Assembly: GCA_900321265.1 (NCBI GenBank)
Contig: ONVJ01000091.1
Span: forward strand, 1-8,175
Origin: an uncultured Eubacteriales bacterium
GTDB lineage: Bacteria; Bacillota; Clostridia; Oscillospirales; CAG-272
Direction of reading: 5' to 3'
DNA: 8,175 nucleotides
Below the pieces are notes generated by a model. The model saw nothing but the letters and a program-made list of their open reading frames with translations. It searched no databases and was not told the origin of the DNA. Of the stretch, positions 1 through 6,913 are shown one piece after another. Position 1 is the stretch's first letter; each line of letters starts with the position of its first letter. The position numbers and the translations under genes are program-made.

Positions 1-453
1 ATGAACGGAAGAGGCCCGGAGGAGTTCGCGAGGGTCTTCAACCTTATGAACGGGATCGACGGGGACGGCAACGACTCGGGATTCCGGGGCGGGATCGACG
101 CCGAGGGCTACTTCTCCCTTGTGAGAAAGGGCGGCGACACAAAGAGCAGAATGAACTACGACGCCCGTCTGACCGGAAGGGTCAGGCAGGAGGGAGACGA
201 GACGGTCATCGAGTACACCTCGTCCCAGTCGGCGCTCTTCGCCGCCGGATACGCGGTGGTCGGCGCTGCCGCTGCGGCCTTTTCGGCGTTCGCCGCGGCG
301 AGATATTTTGCACAGGATAAGGTCGGCGCCATGCTTCCGGCCTCCTTTCTGCTGCTTTGTTTTCTCGTCATGACCGCGGTCATGATAATAAAGCCCGACA
401 GGCGGGCTCTCGAAAAACAGCTGATGAAGATCGCTGAGAGCTACGCCGAATGA
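1..453 (+). CDS. Small protein with two C-terminal membrane segments, unknown function
   Basis: I do not recognise a named family. The frame opens at the first base of the window, so the 150 codons may be the whole gene or only its 3' part. Residues 1-75 are hydrophilic and look like short beta strands, with a G-I-D-A-E-G-Y-F-S-L stretch near 31-40 and an ETVIEY strand near 67-72. Two hydrophobic segments follow, roughly 79-103 (very Ala-rich) and 109-130, and then a charged tail (KPDRRALEKQ) that probably faces the cytoplasm. The order of soluble beta region followed by a two-helix membrane hairpin suggests a small inner-membrane protein. It ends 53 bases before the transglutaminase-like gene and could be the first gene of the same transcript. 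No catalytic motif is visible. Confidence 0.6.
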   Translation: MNGRGPEEFARVFNLMNGIDGDGNDSGFRGGIDAEGYFSLVRKGGDTKSRMNYDARLTGRVRQEGDETVIEYTSSQSALFAAGYAVVGAAAAAFSAFAAARYFAQDKVGAMLPASFLLLCFLVMTAVMIIKPDRRALEKQLMKIAESYAE

Positions 454-506
454 CGCCCTTCGGTTGCTTTTGACAGATTATAAGATCAGACGACGGAGAC
501 GGAAAA

Positions 507-1868
507 ATGATCAGATTCGACGAGGAAGAAATCAAATATCTGGCGGTAGAACTGCCCGACGAGATAAAGTTTTTCAAATACAGCGGAGATTTCAATGGCG
601 AACGCGCCGCGATCGCCGCATATCTGAAAAAAGACATTCCCTTCGCGCTGAAGAGAAGACTTGACATCGAGGACGTGATCGCCGAAGGCATGCTGGACGA
701 TTACAACACCGACTTCGACGCGCTGCTCGGGAGGATCCGGAAAAAATATCCCGCCTGCGGCCCCGAGCATCTTGAGCACATCATAGGTCTCGGAAACGCC
801 GACTACATCCGCAAGAACGGGGTCAGGTATTTTCAGAACGCCGCCGCCTCCAACATCTTCGGCTGCAACGGGCATTACCTGAAGTCGATATCCGATCCCG
901 ACGTCCCGCCCGAGGAGCCTAACCGGCTCCGCCGGGAGAACCTCCGCATAATGCGCGAGAAGGGGGAGCGGGCGGTGAGGATCACCGTCGAGGAGAAGCT
1001 TTCGGTCGACAGCGGATCGCAGCGGCCGGGAAGGACGATCAGAGTCCATCTGCCCTATCCCTGCGAATGTCCGCATCAGACAGACATTACCCTGCTCGAC
1101 GCCTCGCATCCCGTCAAAATAGGGAAATCAGCCCACTGCACCGCCTTCATCGAGGTCCCATACCTCCCCGGCGACGTCTATTCGGTGAAGTTCGCCTATA
1201 CGCTCAGGATCCCCTATTTCAGGCCGGATCCCTCAAAGACCTCCCTCGGACAGCCCTCCTTCTTCACCGGAGAGCAGCCGCCGCACATCAGGTTCACGCC
1301 GGCGATCCTCGCTCTCGCGAAGGAGCTGAAGGGAGTCGAGACCAACCGTCTCGTCCTCGCGGGCAGAGCCTACGAGTGGGTGACGACCCACGTCGTCTAC
1401 TCATATATGCGCGAATATCTCTTTATCGACAACATACCCGAATTCGCCATGATGAACGGCCGCGGCGACTGCGGAGTCCAGGCGCTGCTCTTCATAACCC
1501 TCTGCCGGGCGATGGGCGTTCCGGCGAGATGGCAGTCTGGCAGCCACGTCCGTCCCGACGGCATCGGCAGCCACGACTGGGCCCAGTTCTACGTCGAGCC
1601 CTGGGGCTGGATGTGGTGCGACCCCTCCTTCGGAGGCGGCGCGCTCAGATCGGGCGACAGAGTCCTCTGGAACCACTATTTCTGCAACCTCGACGTCTTC
1701 CGCGAGATCAACTGCACCGATTTCCAGCAGCCCTTCGATCCGCCTAAAAAGTTCATGCGCCGCGACCCATACGACAACCAGAGCGGCGAGGCGGAATACG
1801 AGGACGCCGGTCTCGGCTTCGACACCACCAGAGAGCGCAGCGTGATATCCTTCGAGGAGCTGATATGA
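507..1868 (+). CDS. Transglutaminase-like superfamily protein (Cys-His-Asp)
   Basis: This 453-aa protein has a clear transglutaminase-like core in its C-terminal half. The putative triad is Cys322 in GRGDCGVQALLF, His356 in GSHDWAQFYVEPWGW and Asp372 in WCDPSFGG; the Trp-Gly-Trp before the Asp is typical of bacterial members. Residues about 155-240 look like the beta domain often found just before the core (RVHLPYPCECP, then FIEVPYLPGDVY). Residues 1-150 are a mixed helical region I cannot assign. There is no signal peptide or membrane segment, so it is probably cytoplasmic. Bacterial relatives are mostly thiol peptidases or amidases rather than cross-linking enzymes; the substrate here is unknown. 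The ATG follows a weak GGAG at 495-498. Its TGA overlaps the ATG of the kinase gene (ATGA), implying translational coupling. All three catalytic residues are present, so an active enzyme is expected. Confidence 0.88.
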   Translation: MIRFDEEEIKYLAVELPDEIKFFKYSGDFNGERAAIAAYLKKDIPFALKRRLDIEDVIAEGMLDDYNTDFDALLGRIRKKYPACGPEHLEHIIGLGNADYIRKNGVRYFQNAAASNIFGCNGHYLKSISDPDVPPEEPNRLRRENLRIMREKGERAVRITVEEKLSVDSGSQRPGRTIRVHLPYPCECPHQTDITLLDASHPVKIGKSAHCTAFIEVPYLPGDVYSVKFAYTLRIPYFRPDPSKTSLGQPSFFTGEQPPHIRFTPAILALAKELKGVETNRLVLAGRAYEWVTTHVVYSYMREYLFIDNIPEFAMMNGRGDCGVQALLFITLCRAMGVPARWQSGSHVRPDGIGSHDWAQFYVEPWGWMWCDPSFGGGALRSGDRVLWNHYFCNLDVFREINCTDFQQPFDPPKKFMRRDPYDNQSGEAEYEDAGLGFDTTRERSVISFEELI

Positions 1869-2839
1869 CATTCCCTGACGTTCCGGTGATCGCGATCGAC
1901 GGAGGAGGGAGCAAGACGCTCGCCGCCCTCTGCGACATGTCCGACCCCGAGGGCAGCTCCGCGGGTCCGGCGGTCTCTGCCGGCCCCGTCAACCCGAACG
2001 ATGTCGGCGAGGAGGAGGCCGCTGGCCGTATCTCGTCTCTGTGCGGAGAGCTTATCCGCGCGTGGCGCGGAGAACACCCCGGATACAGAGGCGGAGCGGT
2101 GATCTACGCCGGTATATCCGGCGCGACCGGCCATTCCGACGCCATTGAGAGATCGGTGGCGCAGGCGCTGGAGAGCGAGGCCGGACGGGTGAGGATCGCC
2201 GTCAGAACCGACAGCTTCAATCTTTTCGGTTTCCTTCCCGAAGATGCCGACTGCGCCGTGGTCATCGCCGGTACCGGAAGCGTCTGCTTTCTGAGAAAAA
2301 ACGGGACTCTTTCGCGGATCGGCGGATGGGGATATCTCATCGACGGAGAGTCGGGCGGCGGATTCAGGATCGGCAGCGCCGGACTCGAGGCGGCTCTCAT
2401 GGCCGCCGACGGCAGAGGAGAGAAGACCTCTCTCTCTGCCGCGGCCGTGGCATACCTCGGCGGGCCTGCCGAGGCGCCCGAATCGACGGTGAGGATATAC
2501 GGGGGAGGCAAGCCCTTCATCGCCGGCTTCGCCCCCTGTGTGTTCGAGGCTTCCGCCGCCGGAGACGCAGCCGCCCGGCGGATCGTCCGCGGAGCCGCGC
2601 GCGGGATCGCGGAGCTTCTGGCCGCCGCCCTGCGGGAAGCAGGCAGCGAGGAGATGCCGCTCCCTACGGTATGCTCTGGCGGACTGTTCTGCGAGGAGGA
2701 GTTCAGGGCCGCCTTCGGGGAGGCTCTGAAGGAAGCCGGCGTCCTGCCGCGCGTCGAGGTGAGGATCCCCGACACGCCTCAGCTCGACGGAGCCGTGAGA
2801 GTGGCCAAAAGATTTGCCCTGAAGAAAGGAAAGATATAA
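1865..2839 (+). CDS. BadF/BadG/BcrA/BcrD-family ATPase, probable N-acetyl amino-sugar kinase
   Basis: This 324-aa protein belongs to the actin/hexokinase/Hsp70-fold ATPases. The phosphate-1 loop is DGGGSKT at residues 12-18. The likely catalytic Asp is Asp116 in VRTDSFNLFG, the second phosphate loop is IAGTGS at 134-139, and the family signature GGWGYLIDGESGGG runs over 153-166. A second-lobe CSGGLF loop lies at 270-275. This family includes N-acetylglucosamine kinases and the clostridial MurNAc/GlcNAc kinase MurK, and, in a distant branch, activators of 2-hydroxyacyl-CoA dehydratases and benzoyl-CoA reductase. The activators carry a Cys cluster that binds iron-sulfur; I see no such arrangement and no dehydratase nearby, so sugar kinase is the better call. 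The exact sugar cannot be read from sequence. The start is fixed by the 4-base overlap with the preceding gene; the next gene begins 3 bases after the stop. Confidence 0.87.
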   Translation: MTFPDVPVIAIDGGGSKTLAALCDMSDPEGSSAGPAVSAGPVNPNDVGEEEAAGRISSLCGELIRAWRGEHPGYRGGAVIYAGISGATGHSDAIERSVAQALESEAGRVRIAVRTDSFNLFGFLPEDADCAVVIAGTGSVCFLRKNGTLSRIGGWGYLIDGESGGGFRIGSAGLEAALMAADGRGEKTSLSAAAVAYLGGPAEAPESTVRIYGGGKPFIAGFAPCVFEASAAGDAAARRIVRGAARGIAELLAAALREAGSEEMPLPTVCSGGLFCEEEFRAAFGEALKEAGVLPRVEVRIPDTPQLDGAVRVAKRFALKKGKI

Positions 2840-2842
2840 CCA

Positions 2843-3655
2843 ATGCCGCATACACCTGTCACCGACCGGTTCCTGCCGGCGGTCGGCTCTCTCATGAGGA
2901 GCGCCGGGGAGATCATCCTCTCGGCGCATGACCCCGAAAGCCCGGGGCATCTTCACTCGAAGCCGGGGACGCAGAACTTCGTCACCGACTACGACATCGC
3001 CGTTCAGCGCTTCCTGATCGACGGCCTTTCCGCCGCCTTTCCCGGGGCGGGGTTCATCGGCGAGGAAAAGGCGAACGACGCCTCGTCCCTCGGCGGAGAG
3101 CTCTGCTTCGTCATCGATCCGATCGACGGGACGAACAACTTCATACACAACTGCAGGATGTCCTGCATCTCGATTGCCGCGGTCTCTCGCGGAGAGGTGA
3201 TCTTCGGCGCGGTCTACAACCCATATTCGGGGAAGCTCGTCCATGCCGCGAAGGGTGAGGGCTGCTTCGAGGACAGCCGTCCGGTCCGGGTCTCCGACCG
3301 GCCGATGAGGATCGCCATGGCGGTCTTCGGACCCTGTCCCTACTACAAGGACACTCTGTCGGAGGCGACCTTCTCGATGGCGAGGGAGGTCTTCTGCGCC
3401 TGCGCCGACATACACAGGACGGGATCGGCCGCGATCGATCTCTGCTCGGTCGCCACCGGTTCCTGCGACCTTTTCTTCGAGCTCATCCTTCAGCCCTGGG
3501 ACTACGCCGCCGGGAAGCTGATCGTCGAAGAGGCGGGGGGGATCATCACCGCCGCCGACGGCAGCCCGCTGACACTCGACCGGCCGTCTTCTGTGATCTG
3601 CGGGACTCCGGAGACATATCCCGTGCTGCTTGAGATCGCGAAAAAATATATCTGA
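2843..3655 (+). CDS. Inositol monophosphatase family protein
   Basis: This 270-aa protein is full length for the family and carries all the metal-site motifs of Mg2+-dependent, Li+-sensitive-type phosphatases. These are VTDYD at 47-51, IGEE at 72-75, the signature DPIDGTNNF at 92-100, GSAAIDL at 194-200 and QPWDYAAG at 217-224. Family members hydrolyse myo-inositol 1-phosphate, other polyol or sugar phosphates, fructose-1,6-bisphosphate, or 3'-phosphoadenosine phosphates, and the motifs alone do not separate these. The protein is soluble and presumably cytoplasmic. A Shine-Dalgarno-like AAGGA at 2826-2830 lies inside the end of the kinase gene, and the 3-base gap implies a shared transcript. 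The neighbouring GDPD genes make a polyol phosphate released from lipid head groups a reasonable substrate, but that is inference. Confidence 0.93.
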   Translation: MPHTPVTDRFLPAVGSLMRSAGEIILSAHDPESPGHLHSKPGTQNFVTDYDIAVQRFLIDGLSAAFPGAGFIGEEKANDASSLGGELCFVIDPIDGTNNFIHNCRMSCISIAAVSRGEVIFGAVYNPYSGKLVHAAKGEGCFEDSRPVRVSDRPMRIAMAVFGPCPYYKDTLSEATFSMAREVFCACADIHRTGSAAIDLCSVATGSCDLFFELILQPWDYAAGKLIVEEAGGIITAADGSPLTLDRPSSVICGTPETYPVLLEIAKKYI

Positions 3656-3694
3656 CAGCCATTCCTGCGTCAGGCGCCCTGCCCCATTCAATCC

Positions 3695-3700
3695 GAGGAG
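3695..3700 (+). promoter_or_regulatory. Ribosome-binding site that decides the acyltransferase start
   Basis: GAGGAG lies 10 bases before the ATG at 3711. The same frame is open back to an ATG at 3630, but that codon lies inside the phosphatase gene and has no purine-rich site at a suitable distance. The extra 27 residues it would add are unrelated to an acyltransferase N-terminus, so 3711 is preferred. Confidence 0.65.
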
Positions 3701-3710
3701 AAAGCTTTTC

Positions 3711-5153
3711 ATGGAAAGAACAGAGATCATCCCGCCCGAGGTCAGAGCATCCGGCTTTGCCGGGGAGGAGATAAGAGCCGAGATCGAAAGGAACACCGCG
3801 ATCGCGGCAAAGGAAAGAATTAAAGCCGAAAAAAAGGGACGGGAAACTCTTCAGAAGCGGCTGGCAAAGAGAAAGATAAAGCGGCCTGACAGGTTCATAT
3901 ACTTTCTCTACTGGTTCCTGATGGCGGGCTTCATAATGAAAAAATACCGGCCGGTCATAAAGAGGGAGGCGGACATCAACGAGTGCAAGGGTCCCTGCTT
4001 CCTCATCTGGAACCATCTGTCAAGGCTGGATCACGCCTACATGATGGCGGCGACCTATCCGAAGAGGATTAGTATCGTCGCTGGGTACAGCGAGTTTTTC
4101 AAGAGCCACCTCGCGACCGTCTTCCGCCTCAACCGCATCCTTCCCAAAAAGAATTTCACCGCCGATTTCAACGGCATCCGCGCGATAAACTCGATCATAA
4201 TGAAGGGCGGATGCGTCTGCATGGCTCCCGAGGGGATGAGCTCGATCTTCGGAGAGAACCAGCCGGTCGTCGCCGGCACCGGACGTTTCATCCGCCACTA
4301 CAGGATACCGGTATACTTCGGCGAATGCAGAGGCCAGTTTCTCACCACTCCGAAGCACTGGCTGGAGGAGAGACCGGGACGCACTGAGGTCACCCTGAAG
4401 CTGCTCTTTACGCCCGAACAGCTTGAGTCGATGACGAACGAAGAGGTCGAGGACGCCCTGAACCTCGCCTTCAGGCACGACGACTACGCCTGGGGAAGGG
4501 AGCAGGGGATCAGATGGAAGATGCACAGGCGCGCCGCGGCCGGGCTCGACACCGTCATATACCGCTGTCCCGAATGCGGAGCCGAGTTCACCATGAGGTC
4601 GACGGGAGACCGGCTCGCCTGCGAGAAATGCGGATTTTACTTTACCGTCGACGACACATACGCGATGCGTCCTTCGTCCGGGGAGGCGGAAGCGACACGC
4701 TCGCCGCTCGATCTCGTGAAGGAGGAGCGCGTACGCGTCATCCGCGAGATCAGGGAAAAGGATGACTTTTCCTTCTCCTTCCCGGTCTTTCTCGGCTGCA
4801 TACCCGAATACCACCTCATAAGGAACAAGCAGTCCTCCGAGCTCTGCGGAGAGGGCGTTTTCAGGATCGATCACACCGGTGTGTCCTTCTCGGGAAGGAA
4901 ATACGGCGAGCCCTTTGAGATGAAGCTCGGTTACGACGAGGTCTTCTCGCCCGTCATCGAGACCGAGACGTCCCTGTTCGCATTCTATTACAAGGGTGAA
5001 TACTACGATTTCTTCCCGTATGACCCGCGCGTGACCGGAAAGGTCATCCTCCTCACCGAGGAGATGCACCGCCTGCACGTCAACACCTGGAAGAACTTCC
5101 CCTGGTACTCCCGGATGTACGAGGGCCTTCCCGAGACCGGCGCCGGGGACTGA
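3711..5153 (+). CDS. PlsC-type lysophospholipid acyltransferase with zinc ribbon and extra C-terminal domain
   Basis: From the ATG at 3711 this is a 480-aa protein, about twice the length of a simple PlsC. Residues 15-60 are highly charged and helical, possibly coiled coil. A hydrophobic stretch at 62-76 (FIYFLYWFLMAGFIM) may seat it on the membrane. The acyltransferase H-x4-D motif is NHLSRLDH at 101-108. Motif III is APEGMSS at 172-178, where classical enzymes have FPEGTRS, and motif IV is probably IPVYFGECRG at 199-208. A four-Cys zinc ribbon follows (C286-x2-C289 and C304-x2-C307). Residues about 380-440 are beta-rich and could be a PH/GRAM-like lipid-binding fold; this is speculative. 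The expected role is acyl transfer to a lysophospholipid or glycerol-phosphate acceptor at the inner membrane face. It lies 55 bases after the phosphatase gene. Confidence 0.87.
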   Translation: MERTEIIPPEVRASGFAGEEIRAEIERNTAIAAKERIKAEKKGRETLQKRLAKRKIKRPDRFIYFLYWFLMAGFIMKKYRPVIKREADINECKGPCFLIWNHLSRLDHAYMMAATYPKRISIVAGYSEFFKSHLATVFRLNRILPKKNFTADFNGIRAINSIIMKGGCVCMAPEGMSSIFGENQPVVAGTGRFIRHYRIPVYFGECRGQFLTTPKHWLEERPGRTEVTLKLLFTPEQLESMTNEEVEDALNLAFRHDDYAWGREQGIRWKMHRRAAAGLDTVIYRCPECGAEFTMRSTGDRLACEKCGFYFTVDDTYAMRPSSGEAEATRSPLDLVKEERVRVIREIREKDDFSFSFPVFLGCIPEYHLIRNKQSSELCGEGVFRIDHTGVSFSGRKYGEPFEMKLGYDEVFSPVIETETSLFAFYYKGEYYDFFPYDPRVTGKVILLTEEMHRLHVNTWKNFPWYSRMYEGLPETGAGD

Positions 5154-5182
5154 TCGAAGGTCTGATAAATTACTGAAAAAAC

Positions 5183-5199
5183 CTTCCGGTAACCGGAGG
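5183..5199 (+). other. Small intercistronic hairpin
   Basis: The sequence can fold as CTTCCGG-TAA-CCGGAGG, a 7-bp stem with one G-U pair and a 3-base loop, in the 83-base gap between the acyltransferase and fusion genes. No T-run follows, so it is not a canonical terminator. It may be an mRNA processing or stability element, or chance. Confidence 0.3.
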
Positions 5200-5214
5200 A
5201 TACAGATCAACCGC

Positions 5215-5221
5215 GGAGGAG
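5215..5221 (+). promoter_or_regulatory. Ribosome-binding site with unusually long spacing
   Basis: GGAGGAG is a near-perfect Shine-Dalgarno, but 15 bases separate it from the ATG at 5237, longer than the usual 5-9. No in-frame ATG, GTG or TTG lies closer. A weaker purine stretch (GAGAAAG, 5225-5231) lies at normal spacing. Translation may be modest, or the intervening purines may allow flexible docking. Confidence 0.45.
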
Positions 5222-5236
5222 ACAGAGAAAGAAAAA

Positions 5237-6859
5237 ATGAAAGCATACGTTATCCAGCCCGAGTACTCGGGAGACTTTTCAAGAGCCGGAGAGCTCTTTG
5301 AGAGGCAGCTCCGGCTGCTTGATTCGATAGGCGGCGACGCCGATCTCATAGTTCTTCCCGAGTCGGCCGACGTTCCGGCCTTCGCCTCCTGCCGGGAAGA
5401 GTTCGACTCGGCTGTCTCGAAATTCACCGACGCGATCCTTTCGGCGGCGTCGGCTGCCGCCGTCCGCTGCGGGGCCACCGTATTCGTGAACGCGACCGAC
5501 AAAACAGAGAAGAACGCCAACACCACTTTCTGCTTCGACAAAAGCGGGAAATTGGCGGGAAAATACCGCAAGCAGCACCTGACTCCGGGGGAATCGGCCG
5601 GATTCCGGAAGGAGAGCAGCGGATATTCCTTCGAATACGAGCCGGTGACTGTCGTCGAGGCCGACGGCCTCAGGTTCGCCTTCCTCACCTGCTACGACTT
5701 CTACTTCTATGAATACTTCCCGGTGATCGCCAAGGCGAAGCCGGATATCATCATCGGCTGCTCCCACCAGCGGACCGACACCCACCGCGCGCTCGATCTC
5801 TTCACCTCCTTCGCCGCCTACTCCTGCGACGCCTATGTCGTGAGGGCGTCGGTGAGCATGGGGGAGGACTCGCCGGTCGGCGGATGCTCGGCGATAGTCG
5901 CCCCCGACGGACGGGTGCTGCTCGACATGAAGAGCCGGATCGGGACAGGCTCGGCGGAATTCGATCCGAAGGTGAAATATCTCAAGCCGGCGGGCTACAA
6001 CAAGCCGCTGTCCTCGCATCCCGACTACACCGAGCGGGGCCGCAGGCCCTATAAATACCGCCCGGCGGGTCCGGGGACCGTAAAAGACGACGACCGGATG
6101 CCCTACCCGAGAGTCTGCGCCCACCGCGGCTTTTCGTCGGTCGCTCCCGAAAACTCGATGCCCGCCTTCGGCGCCGCAGTTGCTTCGGGCGCGGAGGAGA
6201 TCGAGTTCGATCTCTGGTACACGAAGGACGGCGAGATCGTGTCGATCCACGACGCGAAGCTCGACCGGGTGTCGGACGGTACGGGTAAGGTGTACGAACA
6301 CACCTTCTCGGAGCTTATGAAGTATGATTTCGGAATAAAGAAGAGCGAGACCTTCGCCGGCCTCAGGATACTGAGGTTCGAGGACATACTGAAGCAGTTC
6401 GCCTGCCGCTGCGTCATGAACATACACGTAAAGACGCACGACAATTTCTCTGAGTACGACGAGGGACTCCTGCGAAAGATCGTCGCTCTCATAGAGAGAT
6501 ACGACTGCGTGAACTACAGCTACCTCATGAGCGGGAACGACACCTTCCAGCTTCAGGCGGGAAGGATCGCCCCCCACATCCGCAGATGCATGGGCGCCGG
6601 GCCGAAGGAGAGGCGGTGGGAGATCGTCGACCGCGCCGCGGAGACCGGCTGCGGCAGGGTCCAGCTCTTCAAGCCCTGGATCTCGCCCGAAATGATCGCC
6701 GACGCACACGCGCGCGGCATCATCTGCAACGTCTTCTACGCCGACGATCCCGAAGAGGCGCGACGCTATCTCGACTGGGGAGTCGACACGATACTTACGA
6801 ACGACTATCAGCGGATAAAGAACGTCGTCGACGCTTTCAAGGCTGAAAAAGCAAGGTAA
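5237..6859 (+). CDS. Fusion: carbon-nitrogen hydrolase (nitrilase superfamily) + glycerophosphodiester phosphodiesterase
   Basis: This 540-aa protein joins two enzymes in one continuous frame. Residues 1 to about 265 are a nitrilase-superfamily amidase with the Glu-Lys-Cys triad: Glu42 in VLPES, Lys112 in KYRKQHLTPGE and Cys152 in FLTCYDFYF. A Pro/Gly/charged linker at about 266-288 leads to a GDPD TIM barrel at about 290-540. That domain shows AHRG at 295-298, PENS at 304-307, EIEFDLW at 321-327, IHD at 337-339 and the C-terminal WGVDTILTND at 514-523. GDPDs split glycerophosphodiesters into glycerol-3-phosphate and an alcohol. The third metal-ligand motif, usually E-x-K, reads IHVK, with His397 in place of Glu. 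There is no signal peptide or membrane segment, so it is probably cytoplasmic. A second GDPD gene follows after 54 bases. The domain calls are firm; the joint substrate is unknown. Confidence 0.92.
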   Translation: MKAYVIQPEYSGDFSRAGELFERQLRLLDSIGGDADLIVLPESADVPAFASCREEFDSAVSKFTDAILSAASAAAVRCGATVFVNATDKTEKNANTTFCFDKSGKLAGKYRKQHLTPGESAGFRKESSGYSFEYEPVTVVEADGLRFAFLTCYDFYFYEYFPVIAKAKPDIIIGCSHQRTDTHRALDLFTSFAAYSCDAYVVRASVSMGEDSPVGGCSAIVAPDGRVLLDMKSRIGTGSAEFDPKVKYLKPAGYNKPLSSHPDYTERGRRPYKYRPAGPGTVKDDDRMPYPRVCAHRGFSSVAPENSMPAFGAAVASGAEEIEFDLWYTKDGEIVSIHDAKLDRVSDGTGKVYEHTFSELMKYDFGIKKSETFAGLRILRFEDILKQFACRCVMNIHVKTHDNFSEYDEGLLRKIVALIERYDCVNYSYLMSGNDTFQLQAGRIAPHIRRCMGAGPKERRWEIVDRAAETGCGRVQLFKPWISPEMIADAHARGIICNVFYADDPEEARRYLDWGVDTILTNDYQRIKNVVDAFKAEKAR

Positions 6860-6870
6860 ATTCTGTCAAG

Positions 6871-6897
6871 CGCGGCGCCGGGGAACTCCCCGCCGCG
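6871..6897 (+). promoter_or_regulatory. GC-rich hairpin just upstream of the GDPD ribosome-binding site
   Basis: CGCGGC at 6871-6876 pairs with GCCGCG at 6892-6897, and GGGG at 6880-6883 pairs with CCCC at 6888-6891. This gives a 10-bp all-GC stem with a 3-base bulge (6877-6879) and an AACT loop. It starts 11 bases after the stop of the fusion gene and ends 3 bases before the next Shine-Dalgarno. With no T-run it is unlikely to be a full terminator; an mRNA stability or partial-attenuation element that sets the ratio of the two GDPD genes is plausible. Confidence 0.5.
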
Positions 6898-6900
6898 GAA

Positions 6901-6907
6901 AGGAAGG
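6901..6907 (+). promoter_or_regulatory. Ribosome-binding site of the stand-alone GDPD
   Basis: AGGAAGG lies 6 bases before the ATG at 6914, ideal spacing. It sits immediately 3' of the GC-rich hairpin, which leaves it exposed when the hairpin is folded. Confidence 0.6.
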
Positions 6908-6913
6908 ATAAAA

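Noticed and set aside
464..486. TTGACA and TATAAGAT as a promoter before the transglutaminase-like gene
   Set aside because: TTGACA (470-475) and TATAAG (479-484) are only 3 bases apart; neither has a partner at 16-18 bases.
1067..1747. 226-codon plus-strand frame inside the transglutaminase-like gene
   Set aside because: Arg-rich out-of-frame translation of a gene with intact Cys-His-Asp motifs.
1865..2839. Alternative reading of the kinase as a 2-hydroxyacyl-CoA dehydratase activator
   Set aside because: Activators of that branch carry an iron-sulfur Cys cluster and sit beside dehydratase subunits; neither is seen here.
3652..3673. CTGAC/GTCAG inverted repeat after the phosphatase gene
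   Set aside because: Only 5 bp with a 12-base loop and no T-run; likely chance.
3630..3710. Upstream ATG that would add 27 residues to the acyltransferase
   Set aside because: It lies inside the phosphatase gene and lacks a suitable ribosome-binding site; the ATG at 3711 follows GAGGAG.
1676..3796. 706-codon open frame on the minus strand
   Set aside because: It runs antisense to the kinase and phosphatase genes, whose catalytic motifs are clear. Its translation is Arg/Gly/Asp-rich with no domain; long antisense frames are expected in GC-rich coding DNA.
4020..5246. 408-codon open frame on the minus strand
   Set aside because: Antisense shadow of the acyltransferase gene, with no recognisable motif and biased composition.
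5279..6709. 476-codon open frame on the minus strand
   Set aside because: Antisense shadow of the CN-hydrolase-GDPD fusion; no domain pattern in its translation.
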